Assembly (NCBI GenBank): GCA_015486555.1
Contig: WFRL01000058.1
Span: forward strand, 1-37,155
Source of the DNA: Candidatus Microgenomates bacterium
Lineage (GTDB): Bacteria > Patescibacteriota > Microgenomatia > JAADGY01
DNA: 37,155 bases
Direction of reading: 5' to 3'
The notes under the pieces were generated by a model, which was not told the origin of the DNA, did not search any database, and saw nothing but the letters and a program-made list of their open reading frames with translations. A program made the position numbers and the translations under genes. Positions 1 through 6,376 of this stretch are shown one piece after another (within the stretch, counting starts at the first letter, position 1; each line of letters opens with the position of its first letter).

Positions 1-15
1 AACCTTCTTTTTCGC

Positions 16-250
16 GTCATTCTGAACGAATGTGAAGAATCTAGCGTTAGCGCAAGGATTGTGGCACTCAAGTTTCTTTTCATTTCCTACCCCAAGGTTA
101 ATTGAGTGTTTTTTCTTTAACCCAGTTCCTCTAACCTAGCTCCTAGTTCCAATTACTAAGTTCCAAGCTCCAAGTTCTAAGTTCTGATTCCTGCGCTCGC
201 TTCCGCTCGCTAGATCCTTCACTTCGCCTAGCGGCTCGTTCAGGATGACA
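16..250. repeat. Dispersed modular repeat, paired arms (copy 1)
   Basis: The forward arm begins GTCATTCTGAACGAA at 16 and runs through GAATCTAGC near 46. The opposite arm, CTAGATCCTTC...CAGGATGAC, lies at about 210-249. Between them is a spacer of short near-repeats of the type 'ttccaagctccaag'. The same arms recur in most long gaps of the window. The central spacer, with 'cctagttcctagttccaattc', closely resembles that of the copy at 12971-13164. Nothing in it looks coding. Confidence 0.8.
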
Positions 251-283
251 CGAAGAGGAGGAAAGTACAACCTTCTCTCGAGT

Positions 284-417
284 CATTCTGACCCTCCGGG
301 ACGGAGGGAAGAATCTAGCCGAAGGCGCATGGGTGTGTTCCTAAGCCTGAGTGCCAATTCCTGCGCTCGCTTCCGCTCGCTAGATCCTTCGTCGCTCTAG
401 CTCCTCAGGATGACCTG
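284..417. repeat. Dispersed modular repeat, paired arms (copy 2)
   Basis: The left arm, GTCATTCTGACCCTCC.., contains its own small hairpin (CCCTCCGGGACGGAGGG). The right arm, reading CTAGATCCTTCGTCGC to CAGGATGAC, carries a different inner module. The two outer ends are complementary but the inner modules are not, so the copy is a mosaic. The middle holds 'gagtgccaattcctgcgctcgc', also seen in other copies. Confidence 0.8.
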
Positions 418-465
418 AGAGGAGGTTGTACTTCACCTCTTGGAGTGAGCTGTTTCCCCTTTCTC

Positions 466-598
466 TGTCATCCTGAACGAGCCGACAGGCAAAGTGAAGA
501 ATCTAGCCGATAGGCGCACGAGAATCAACTCAAACCTGAGTGCCAATTCTTTGCGCTTCACTAGATCTTCCCCTCACCGAAGGGGGGTCGGAATGACT
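466..598. repeat. Dispersed modular repeat, paired arms (copy 3)
   Basis: The left arm, TGTCATCCTGAACGAGCC, starts at about 465 and reaches GAATCTAGCC near 507. The right arm at about 555-597 ends GGAATGAC and has a CCCCTCACCGAAGGGG-type inner hairpin. This copy ends only about 27 bases upstream of the groES -35 box, so it could affect groESL expression. That effect is inference. Confidence 0.8.
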
Positions 599-624
599 TG
601 TAAACAGCGAGGGAAAACTATCAC

Positions 625-653
625 TTGACAAAACTTGATTGAATCCATAAAAT
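625..653 (+). promoter_or_regulatory. Sigma-70-type promoter of groES-groEL
   Basis: A perfect TTGACA at 625-630 is followed after 17 bases by TAAAAT at 648-653. It predicts a leader of about 50 bases with the Shine-Dalgarno sequence GGGAGGAT at 701-708. It is the best -35/-10 pair in the window, fitting a highly expressed chaperonin operon. No full CIRCE inverted repeat is visible, so HrcA control is not supported. Confidence 0.75.
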
Positions 654-712
654 AGCAGTTGAAGCTTGAGTTTGCTAATTTAAGGTTATAAAATTCCTAA
701 GGGAGGATATTT

Positions 713-1000
713 ATGGCAGGATTACACATAAAGCCAAGCAGTAATTATGTTTTAATTGAACCTATTGAAGGAGAAAAGAAAACAGCTTCAGGAATTGTCT
801 TGCCAGATTCAGTAGAAAAGAAACCACAGTTAGGGAAGGTTTTAGCTGTAGGAACAAGTAGCGAGAAAAGTGAGAATCCACCCTCTAAGGTAGGGCAAAC
901 TATTATTTATCGCAAATGGGGTGGAGAGGAATTTGAGTACAAGACCAAAAAATATCTTTTTGTTAAGTTTGAAGATGTTCTAGGTGTTCTAGAAAAGTAA
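713..1000 (+). CDS. groES: Co-chaperonin GroES (Hsp10)
   Basis: GroES forms the heptameric lid on the GroEL folding chamber in the cytoplasm. The 95-residue length is the family norm. Residues 8-40 contain the typical N-terminal strand (NYVLIEPIE) and the mobile-loop region (TASGIVLPDS) that contacts GroEL. A valine/glycine-rich GKVLAVG strand follows. The ATG is preceded by GGGAGGAT at 5 bases' spacing, which supports the start. It is first in a two-gene operon with groEL, 30 bases away, behind the promoter at 625-653. Confidence 0.97.
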   Translation: MAGLHIKPSSNYVLIEPIEGEKKTASGIVLPDSVEKKPQLGKVLAVGTSSEKSENPPSKVGQTIIYRKWGGEEFEYKTKKYLFVKFEDVLGVLEK

Positions 1001-1030
1001 TTAATTAATAAAGTTGTAGAAGGAGGAGAT

Positions 1031-2668
1031 ATGGCTAAACAATTAAAAACAGGCTATGAGGCCAGACAGGCTTTATTGGCAGGTATTAACCAATTGGCTC
1101 AAGCGGTTACCGTGACTATGGGGCCCCGGGGCCGAAATGTAGCTTTAGAGAGAAAATGGGGTGGACCTAGAGTAGTCCATGATGGAGTGACTGTTGCTAA
1201 GGAAATAGAACTAGCTGACCCTTTTGAAAATATGGGGGCCCAGCTAATTAAAGAAGCGGCCTCAAAAACTAATGATGTTGCTGGCGATGGGACTACCACA
1301 GCTACCCTTTTAACTCAAATTATTGCTCAAAACGGTGTTAAAGCAATTACTGCTGGGGCTAATCCTATGTTACTAGTTAAGGGACTCCAAGCTGCTGCGG
1401 ACAAGGTAGTAATGGAACTATTAAGTAAGAAAAAAGAAGTCAAAACAGATGAAGAAATTGCTCAGGTGGCTACTATCTCTTCTGGTGATGCGAGAATTGG
1501 CGATAAAATTGCCGAGGCTCTGAAAAAGGTCGGTAGTAATGGAGTAGTTACTGTTGAGGAATCGAAGGGGTTAGATTTGGAGATTAAGTACAAAAAAGGG
1601 ATGGAGTTTGACCGTGGTTGGGTTTCTCCATATTTTGTTACTAATCCCGACCGAATGGAAGCAGTTATCGAGGATGCTCATATTCTTATTACCGATCAAA
1701 AAATATCGGCAGTTAATGACCTGTTACCTTTTTTAGAAAAGGTAATAAAAGTGAGCAAAAATATTGTTATCATCGCTGATGAGATTGAAGGAGAGGCTCT
1801 AGCTACCTTAGTAGTTAACAAACTCCGAGGCACCTTTAACATCGTTGCGGTTAAGGCACCTGGCTTTGGTGATCGACGGAAGGAAATGCTTCAAGATATA
1901 GCTGTTCTGACTGGAGGGACAGTTATTTCTGAGGACACTGGCCGCAAACTTGACTCCGTTGAGGTTGAGGATCTTGGCCGAGCCGATCGAGTTGAAGTAG
2001 ATAAAGAAGATACCCGAATTATCGGCGGAAAGGGTGAAAAAACAGCTATAGAGGCTCGGGTTAAGCAGATTAAAACAGCTATGGCCGAAACAACTTCTGA
2101 TTTTGATCGTGAGAAATTAGAGGAGCGACTGGCTAAATTAGCTGGGGGGGTAGCTGTTATCCAGGTTGGTGCGGCCACTGAAGTGGAGTTAAAGGAGCTT
2201 CAGGAAAGAGTAAAGGACGCTGTTGAGGCAACTAAGGCAGCTGTTGATGAAGGCATGGTTCCTGGAGGTGGAGTAACTTTACTCCGTGTTCGGGAGGTAA
2301 TAAAAGGGATGAAGTTTGAAACTAATGATGAGAAGTATGGAGGTGATATTCTTTACCAAGCTCTAGCAGCGCCAATTAAGAAATTGGCTTTTAATGCTGG
2401 AGTTGAGCCTGGTGAGGCAGTTAGTAAAGTAATAGCTGGCGAGAAGGAACATGGTTGGGATTATGGTTTCAACACCTTAACTTTAGAGTACGGTTCACTC
2501 TACAAAATGGGGGTGATTGATCCAGTTAAGGTTACTCGCCAAGCTTTAATCAACGCTGTCTCGGTGGCTAAAATGGTCCTGACCACTGAGGTCTTGGTAG
2601 CTGACATACCTGAAAAGGAAAAAGAAACTCCCCCAGCTGCTAACCCCGGAATGGGCGGAATGATGTAA
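1031..2668 (+). CDS. groEL: Chaperonin GroEL (Hsp60)
   Basis: ATP-dependent cytoplasmic folding chaperonin, partner of the adjacent GroES. The 545-residue length is standard. The nucleotide-binding motif GDGTTTAT is at residues 85-92, an N-terminal VTMGPRGRNV segment at about 27-37, and the late equatorial GGVAVIQVGAATEVELKE and VPGGGVTLLR segments are present. The C-terminus is the usual short Gly/Met tail (GMGGMM). A strong AGGAGGAG Shine-Dalgarno sequence precedes the ATG. Nothing appears truncated. It shares the groES promoter and is closed by the terminator at 2679-2712. Confidence 0.98.
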   Translation: MAKQLKTGYEARQALLAGINQLAQAVTVTMGPRGRNVALERKWGGPRVVHDGVTVAKEIELADPFENMGAQLIKEAASKTNDVAGDGTTTATLLTQIIAQNGVKAITAGANPMLLVKGLQAAADKVVMELLSKKKEVKTDEEIAQVATISSGDARIGDKIAEALKKVGSNGVVTVEESKGLDLEIKYKKGMEFDRGWVSPYFVTNPDRMEAVIEDAHILITDQKISAVNDLLPFLEKVIKVSKNIVIIADEIEGEALATLVVNKLRGTFNIVAVKAPGFGDRRKEMLQDIAVLTGGTVISEDTGRKLDSVEVEDLGRADRVEVDKEDTRIIGGKGEKTAIEARVKQIKTAMAETTSDFDREKLEERLAKLAGGVAVIQVGAATEVELKELQERVKDAVEATKAAVDEGMVPGGGVTLLRVREVIKGMKFETNDEKYGGDILYQALAAPIKKLAFNAGVEPGEAVSKVIAGEKEHGWDYGFNTLTLEYGSLYKMGVIDPVKVTRQALINAVSVAKMVLTTEVLVADIPEKEKETPPAANPGMGGMM

Positions 2669-2678
2669 AAAAAATAGC

Positions 2679-2712
2679 ACCCCACCCTTTCTCAAAAAGG
2701 GTGGGGTCTTTT
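2679..2712 (+). terminator. Intrinsic terminator after groEL
   Basis: A perfect 12-bp stem (ACCCCACCCTTT at 2679-2690 pairing with 2696-2707) closes a 5-base loop and is followed by CTTTTGT. It starts 10 bases after the groEL stop codon. It is the only strong, GC-rich intrinsic terminator I found in the window. Confidence 0.9.
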
Positions 2713-2967
2713 GTATTGAGGAAGTAATTGATCAACCAACTGGCGGAAAATAGTGATAGGCTTTTTATTTTTAAGGAGAAGGTAAGGGTTTCTCTTTGTT
2801 GGATGAATAAGCTGAGGGTCTTTAAGAAGCTCTTTTTGGTTCCTGAAATAAAGATTAATTAAAGATTATGGGAGTGACTGAGGGTCAATTAGTTGATAAA
2901 ACTGCCGTCGCCTCAGCTAGGCTAAGGTGACCTTCATCAGCAGTGAAGATAAGGGCTTGAATTTTTT
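2692..2967 (-). pseudogene. Possible decayed gene fragment
   Basis: Two protein-like stretches lie on the minus strand in different frames. The upstream piece (about 2965 to 2885) reads IQALIFTADEGHLSLAEATA before a TGA. The downstream piece (2865 to 2692) includes NQKELLKDPQLIHP and KNKKPITIFRQLVDQLL. Together they look like the C-terminal part of one protein broken by a stop and a frameshift. The upstream piece faintly recalls the end of PIN-like domains, but I cannot assign a family. The segment abuts the stop codon of the gene at 2968-3270. It could also be chance reading frames. Confidence 0.25.
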
Positions 2968-3270
2968 TTATCTCTTCTCATCCTTTCGGAGCTTCTTTAA
3001 CTTCCACATAAAAAGACGGGCTTTGCTCTTAGCATTTTCAGCGTCACGAACAAAGGACCGTGCCTTTTCTAAAAGGTGGCGAGGGAGAGTCTTGGCTAGG
3101 CGGATGTAAAGACTTCGATGAGACCAATCATTAAGTTCATCAGCTAGTTCTAAACCGTAAAGTTGAAACTCTCGGGTTACTTGTTTACTTTTCCCTGGCT
3201 GATAACGAGAGAGAAGTTGGCGGAGACTGGTAAACCTTCCTAAATAAGGGGTTTTAGTTACTTTCGGCAC
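2968..3270 (-). CDS. Small conserved-looking hypothetical protein
   Basis: A 100-residue, strongly basic, mostly helical protein without membrane segments or signal peptide. The second half (SLYIRLAKTLPRHLLEKARSF, then a Lys/Arg-rich tail) looks like a folded helical domain similar to short hypothetical proteins I associate with CPR genomes; that is recollection and not a search result. The start is GTG at 3270, directly after the TAA of the upstream gene (3271-3273), so the two are probably co-translated. I do not recognise a function. A run of eight A's follows its stop codon, just before the possible gene fragment at 2692-2967. Confidence 0.6.
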   Translation of the reverse strand: MPKVTKTPYLGRFTSLRQLLSRYQPGKSKQVTREFQLYGLELADELNDWSHRSLYIRLAKTLPRHLLEKARSFVRDAENAKSKARLFMWKLKKLRKDEKR

Positions 3271-3819
3271 TTAGATAAAAAGTAAATTGAGTAAACCAGC
3301 AGTAAGGAGCCAACCAATGAGAGAATAATGGAGTTGATTTTGAGCTGGCCGGTGGCGGAGAAAAATGAAAAAGTGTGGTGGGTAACCTTTCTTAAGGTAA
3401 GAAGCAACTTTGGTCATAAGACGGTAGTTAAAACCACTAATAAGACCGATAGTTAAGCTCCAGTTAGGGAAGGTAAGGGGGAAAAAAAGAATACCTAGCC
3501 AAATGAGAAGAAAAAAAAGACTTTCGAAAGGGTTGTAAAAAGAACGATCAGACCAGTTTTCTTGCCAACTGAGAATTAACCACTTCTTGAGTTCAGTCAA
3601 ACTTGTTGGCTTGAGTTGAGGAGAGTCGATTATTCCCCTAATAAGATATTGAAGATCCCAAAGCCAACTTCCTAAAATTATTCCCACTAAGAGGGCTAAT
3701 AAGGTTAAGATAGTTGAGGGTTGAAGAAAAGAATTGTTTAGGAGGAGTTTTAGGCTTTTTACAAACAGCACTCCTAAACTAAAAAGAGTAGTTCGTTTGA
3801 GTTGAGTAGCTGTAATCAT
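3271..3819 (-). CDS. Polytopic membrane protein of unknown function
   Basis: A 182-residue protein with about four hydrophobic segments: about 38-57 (STILTLLALLVGIILGSWLW), about 102-121 (LFFLLIWLGILFFPLTF), about 121-135 and a C-terminal one (about 165-181). Between them is a polar loop rich in Trp and Lys (about 60-98) and a basic loop near 136-160. No family is recognised. A TAAAAT box at 3828-3833 (minus strand) ends 8 bases before the ATG, which suggests a leaderless or near-leaderless start, with GAGAG as the only weak ribosome site. It forms a two-gene operon with the small gene at 2968-3270. Confidence 0.65.
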   Translation of the reverse strand: MITATQLKRTTLFSLGVLFVKSLKLLLNNSFLQPSTILTLLALLVGIILGSWLWDLQYLIRGIIDSPQLKPTSLTELKKWLILSWQENWSDRSFYNPFESLFFLLIWLGILFFPLTFPNWSLTIGLISGFNYRLMTKVASYLKKGYPPHFFIFLRHRPAQNQLHYSLIGWLLTAGLLNLLFI

Positions 3820-3959
3820 CTCTCTTTATTTTAAACTATTGGAATACTATTTATCTTTCTCTATGGAGGATAAAGAACTTAAACTTAACTCGTTAAGGAG
3901 TTATCCCAGTCTGTCGGGATCTAGCGCAGCGCTGTGTTTTGGCTCTTTTCTCTCTTCAG

Positions 3960-4082
3960 GTCATTCTGAGCGGAGCGAAGAATCTAGCGAAGCGCAAATA
4001 CTTAGCTCCCAAACTTGAGTAGACACCCGTGCGCCTATCGGCTAGATCCTTCACTTCGCCTGACGGCTCGTTCAGGATGACT
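3960..4082. repeat. Dispersed modular repeat, paired arms (copy 4)
   Basis: The left arm is GTCATTCTGAGCGGAGCGAAGAATCTAGC in structure, with a short GCGGAGCGAA inner module. The right arm (about 4030-4082) reads GCGCCTATCGGCTAGATCC to CAGGATGAC, with the longer CGCCTGACGGCTCG module. The two inner modules differ, so it is again a mosaic. A partial arm (GGATCTAGCGCAGCGCT) is at about 3918-3935. The rest of the gap 3820-4244 holds no recognisable gene. Confidence 0.8.
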
Positions 4083-4137
4083 TCAAGAGAAGAGATAATG
4101 TTCTGATCATTAGTTATTGGAATTTGGATATTGCCTG

Positions 4138-4166
4138 CCCCATAAAGAATGAAATTTCTTTCGGGG
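4138..4166. repeat. Imperfect palindrome
   Basis: CCCC and AAAGAA (4138-4149) can pair with TTCTTT and GGGG (4156-4166), with a small bulge and a 6-base loop. A weak T-run follows. It sits about 80 bases upstream of the -10 box at 4245. It could be a terminator remnant or another dispersed repeat; the sequence alone does not decide. Confidence 0.4.
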
Positions 4167-4244
4167 TTTGAAAATTGATCATTGATAATTGGTTATTTTA
4201 CTAAGTCCCGAGATCTGAGTTCTGAGATTTGGTTCCAATATGTT

Positions 4245-4250
4245 TATAAT
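4245..4250 (+). promoter_or_regulatory. -10 box for a probable leaderless transcript
   Basis: A perfect TATAAT ends 6 bases before the ATG at 4257, which places the expected transcription start at or next to the start codon. No Shine-Dalgarno sequence is present. Confidence 0.6.
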
Positions 4251-4256
4251 AAAACT

Positions 4257-4619
4257 ATGCCGGGCGTTGAAATGGAAAGAAAAGGAGAGAGAACTTCTCC
4301 ACCAAGTTTGGATGTAGCTGAAGAAAAAATTAAACAGATCGAAACCTGGCTTGACCAGTTAGAGAAGACTGTTGCCCAACAAGGTACTCCTTCCGATCAA
4401 GGGAATATACCCCAGCTCAGTGGCGACCAGAATACTCTACCACCTTCCCAGCCTCAGAAGCCAATTATTCTTCCTTTAACTAAGAAAGAAATAGAAGTTG
4501 GTTTGCACAAGCCTTTGAGTTCGGCTATTCGCTGGTTGGCTGAGTGGTCAATCCGGATGATAAAGATGTATCACAATCGAGTTCGTTATCCGGCTCCTGC
4601 TCGAGTCTACGCTACTTAA
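4257..4619 (+). CDS. Small CPR-type hypothetical protein
   Basis: A 120-residue protein. The N-terminal third is a charged helix likely to form a coiled coil (EEKIKQIETWLDQLEKTV), then a Pro/Gln/Ser-rich linker, then a compact C-terminal part (LPLTKKEIEVGLHKPL and AIRWLAEWSIRMIKMY) that I associate with short proteins of unknown function common in Microgenomates. The reading frame extends upstream to 4182, but the ATG at 4257 is preferred because TATAAT ends 6 bases upstream and the extension runs through repeat-like intergenic sequence. It faces gmk, with only one base between the two stop codons. No function is known to me. Confidence 0.7.
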   Translation: MPGVEMERKGERTSPPSLDVAEEKIKQIETWLDQLEKTVAQQGTPSDQGNIPQLSGDQNTLPPSQPQKPIILPLTKKEIEVGLHKPLSSAIRWLAEWSIRMIKMYHNRVRYPAPARVYAT

Positions 4620-4620
4620 A

Positions 4621-5268
4621 CTAGGGTTTGTTTTCCAGAATCCGCAAGCGGAGAGAGCGGATGATTGCTTGGAGGTCTTTAACTGCTTCATCTAATTTAC
4701 TATCTTGGTTGACAATAAGGTAATCAAACTCTTTGTACTGCTTAGTTTCCCAAACAGCCATATTTAAATTCCAGTTCTGCCAGCCAGCTTCACTTCCCCG
4801 TTTAATGAGCCTTTTTTGGAGAACATCAAGAGAGATAGCAGTGATAAAAACCAAGGCGGTGTAAGGAAAGAGGGTTTTAATTTTATCTTTGATATTCTTA
4901 ACTCCCCGGACGTCAATCCGCCAAATAATATCCTTCCCCAAGGCTAATGTTTCCTCAAGGTGTTTTTTTTGGCCGCCGTAGAGATTGCCTCGATACTCAA
5001 CCCATTCAATAAAAGCATCCTTAGCGATTAATTGTTCAAACTCCTCTCGCGAGATGAAGTAATAATCCCGACCATGAATCTCACCTGGCCGTTTGGGCCG
5101 GGAGGTAGTGGTAACCATATGGACGACATTCTTATCTCTCTTAATAACCTCGTTCATAATAGTGTCTTTTCCAGCTCCAGAAGGCCCGGAAATAATTACT
5201 AGAACCCCACGTTGGAGTTGGGTCTTTATTTCCTTCTTTAAATCAAGGTTTAATTTAGCTGCTTTCAT
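4621..5268 (-). CDS. gmk: Guanylate kinase
   Basis: Cytoplasmic enzyme phosphorylating GMP to GDP with ATP. The 215 residues include the P-loop GPSGAGKD at 28-35, the GMP-binding segment (TTTSRPKRPGEIHGRDYYF, about 74-92), the AFIEWVEYRGNLYG segment, the IDVRG strand and the terminal DYLIVNQD. One oddity is the lid: where Gmk usually has an Arg in an RMxxA or RLxxA pattern, this protein reads LNMAVWE, so a phosphate-contacting Arg appears missing. The start overlaps the stop of the upstream gene as ATGA, so the two are translationally coupled. A TATAAA box inside the upstream gene, 8 bases before the ATG, could give an additional start. Confidence 0.95.
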   Translation of the reverse strand: MKAAKLNLDLKKEIKTQLQRGVLVIISGPSGAGKDTIMNEVIKRDKNVVHMVTTTSRPKRPGEIHGRDYYFISREEFEQLIAKDAFIEWVEYRGNLYGGQKKHLEETLALGKDIIWRIDVRGVKNIKDKIKTLFPYTALVFITAISLDVLQKRLIKRGSEAGWQNWNLNMAVWETKQYKEFDYLIVNQDSKLDEAVKDLQAIIRSLRLRILENKP

Positions 5269-5762
5269 AAACTAAGTTTATAACCAATTTGGCGCAAGAA
5301 CTTTTTTCTCTTCTTTTTTCCTTCCTCCTTCTCGATTCCCCGAGGAATTCCTCCATCGACAACTCCAAGGATAGCTCGGCCCTGGTTTGTCTGGCCAACT
5401 ATTATCTCAACAGGATTAGCAGTAGCGCAGTGGAAAGTTACTATCTCAGGCACTGAACGGAGGTGGGGAAGAATATTTATTGGATAGGCGTTAGCTAAAA
5501 AGATAAGTAAGCTGTGGCCTACCCCTAGCCGCTTTCCGTTTTCCACAGCCAGCTTAATCATTGCTGCGTCAGTTCCTTCGAAACGAATCTCTCGTGGACC
5601 GGAAGCTTCCAAAAAAGCCAATCCAAACTTAATGTTAGGAACAGCAGTTACTAAAGCTTCGTAGACATCCTCAACTGTCTTGATGAAGTGGCTGGTGGCC
5701 AAGATGAAGTTAACTTCTTCAGGTTTTTTTATCTGAACTGCCTCTACTTTTACTTCCGCCAT
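5265..5762 (-). CDS. Adenosine-specific kinase family protein
   Basis: This matches the small family annotated as adenosine-specific kinase (Pfam Adenosine_kin), known mainly from archaea and thermophilic bacteria. Seen in the sequence: ILATSHFIKTVEDVYEALVT, then PNIKFGLAFLEASG, GVGHSLLIFL, YPINILPHLRSVPEI, and TFHCATANPVEIIVGQ followed by GRAILGVVDG. The 165-residue length fits the family. An upstream TTG at 5777 is possible, but the ATG at 5762 fits better: TGCTAAAAT, an extended -10 box (5768-5776, minus), ends 5 bases before it. Its neighbour is guanylate kinase, so both genes touch purine nucleotide metabolism. The precise in vivo reaction is uncertain. Confidence 0.85.
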   Translation of the reverse strand: MAEVKVEAVQIKKPEEVNFILATSHFIKTVEDVYEALVTAVPNIKFGLAFLEASGPREIRFEGTDAAMIKLAVENGKRLGVGHSLLIFLANAYPINILPHLRSVPEIVTFHCATANPVEIIVGQTNQGRAILGVVDGGIPRGIEKEEGKKKRKKFLRQIGYKLSL

Positions 5763-5788
5763 ACTCAATTTTAGCAAAGAGGTGGTAA

Positions 5789-6376
5789 TTATTCTACCCA
5801 GTCTACTTTTAACTCAGCTCTTATGCTAGGAGGAAGGGTAGCTAACCATTTTTTGACTAGGAGTTTAGCCTTATCCGGCTGGCGGTAGATGTAGATGGCG
5901 ATGTATTTTTCGTTGTAATAGCGCACTCCATAGTAACTATTTGGTTTAGGCAGGTGTTGGAGAAGGTATTTTCGTTGGAGTTTTGTTTTCAAAGCCTCCT
6001 CAAATTGAGGCGAGTAACTGCCTACTCCTATCTCATTTGCTGGGGTGTTTACCTGCCATTCTTTTAGTAGTTTGTTTTTGTAATAAATCTTGAAGGTGTA
6101 AATTGTCTTTAAACGAGGAAGCTGTCTTACTTGCCAGGTAAATGTCTTTTCATTAAGGGTGTTAAGTTGGGTTTTTAAAAAGGGTTCTATAACCAGCCTA
6201 ATTTTCTCCCTTATTACCTTTTTGGAGAAGCTGACCTTAATGGTTGAGAAGTAGTTCTCTTCTTTTGGGGAGTAATTGACTACCTTTGGCGGCTGGTTAA
6301 GAAAGATAGTTGTCGCCCCGATAAGAATAGCCAGAAAACTAAGTCCAAGAATAATTTTTTTAGCTGTTACCTTCAT
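5789..6376 (-). CDS. Membrane-anchored extracytoplasmic protein, unknown
   Basis: A 195-residue protein with one N-terminal hydrophobic helix after a short basic start (KKIILGLSFLAILIGATTIFL), so it is probably anchored with the rest outside. The next section (VVNYSPKEENYFSTIKVSFS.., about 30-110) resembles a bacterial Ig-like fold (Big_5-type, by eye). The C-terminal part (about 115-195) is a mixed alpha/beta domain rich in Tyr and Lys. The ATG at 6376 overlaps the upstream stop as ATGA; a TTG at 6385 is the alternative. The overlap ties it to the CHAP-domain membrane protein, so it may be part of the same envelope machine. Confidence 0.7.
   Translation of the reverse strand: MKVTAKKIILGLSFLAILIGATTIFLNQPPKVVNYSPKEENYFSTIKVSFSKKVIREKIRLVIEPFLKTQLNTLNEKTFTWQVRQLPRLKTIYTFKIYYKNKLLKEWQVNTPANEIGVGSYSPQFEEALKTKLQRKYLLQHLPKPNSYYGVRYYNEKYIAIYIYRQPDKAKLLVKKWLATLPPSIRAELKVDWVE

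Noticed and set aside
529..560. Half of a CIRCE (HrcA) operator upstream of groES, from GAGTGCCAA
   Set aside because: The same word occurs in other repeat copies far from groES (for example near 349), and the partner half with 9-base spacing is missing, so it belongs to the repeat.
16..598. CRISPR array
   Set aside because: Arms are inverted pairs with variable modules and uneven spacing, not regular direct repeats with unique spacers, and no cas genes are present.
4182..4256. Upstream extension of the small protein before 4257
   Set aside because: It crosses intergenic repeat-like sequence and the TATAAT box; the ATG at 4257 follows the box at the usual leaderless distance.
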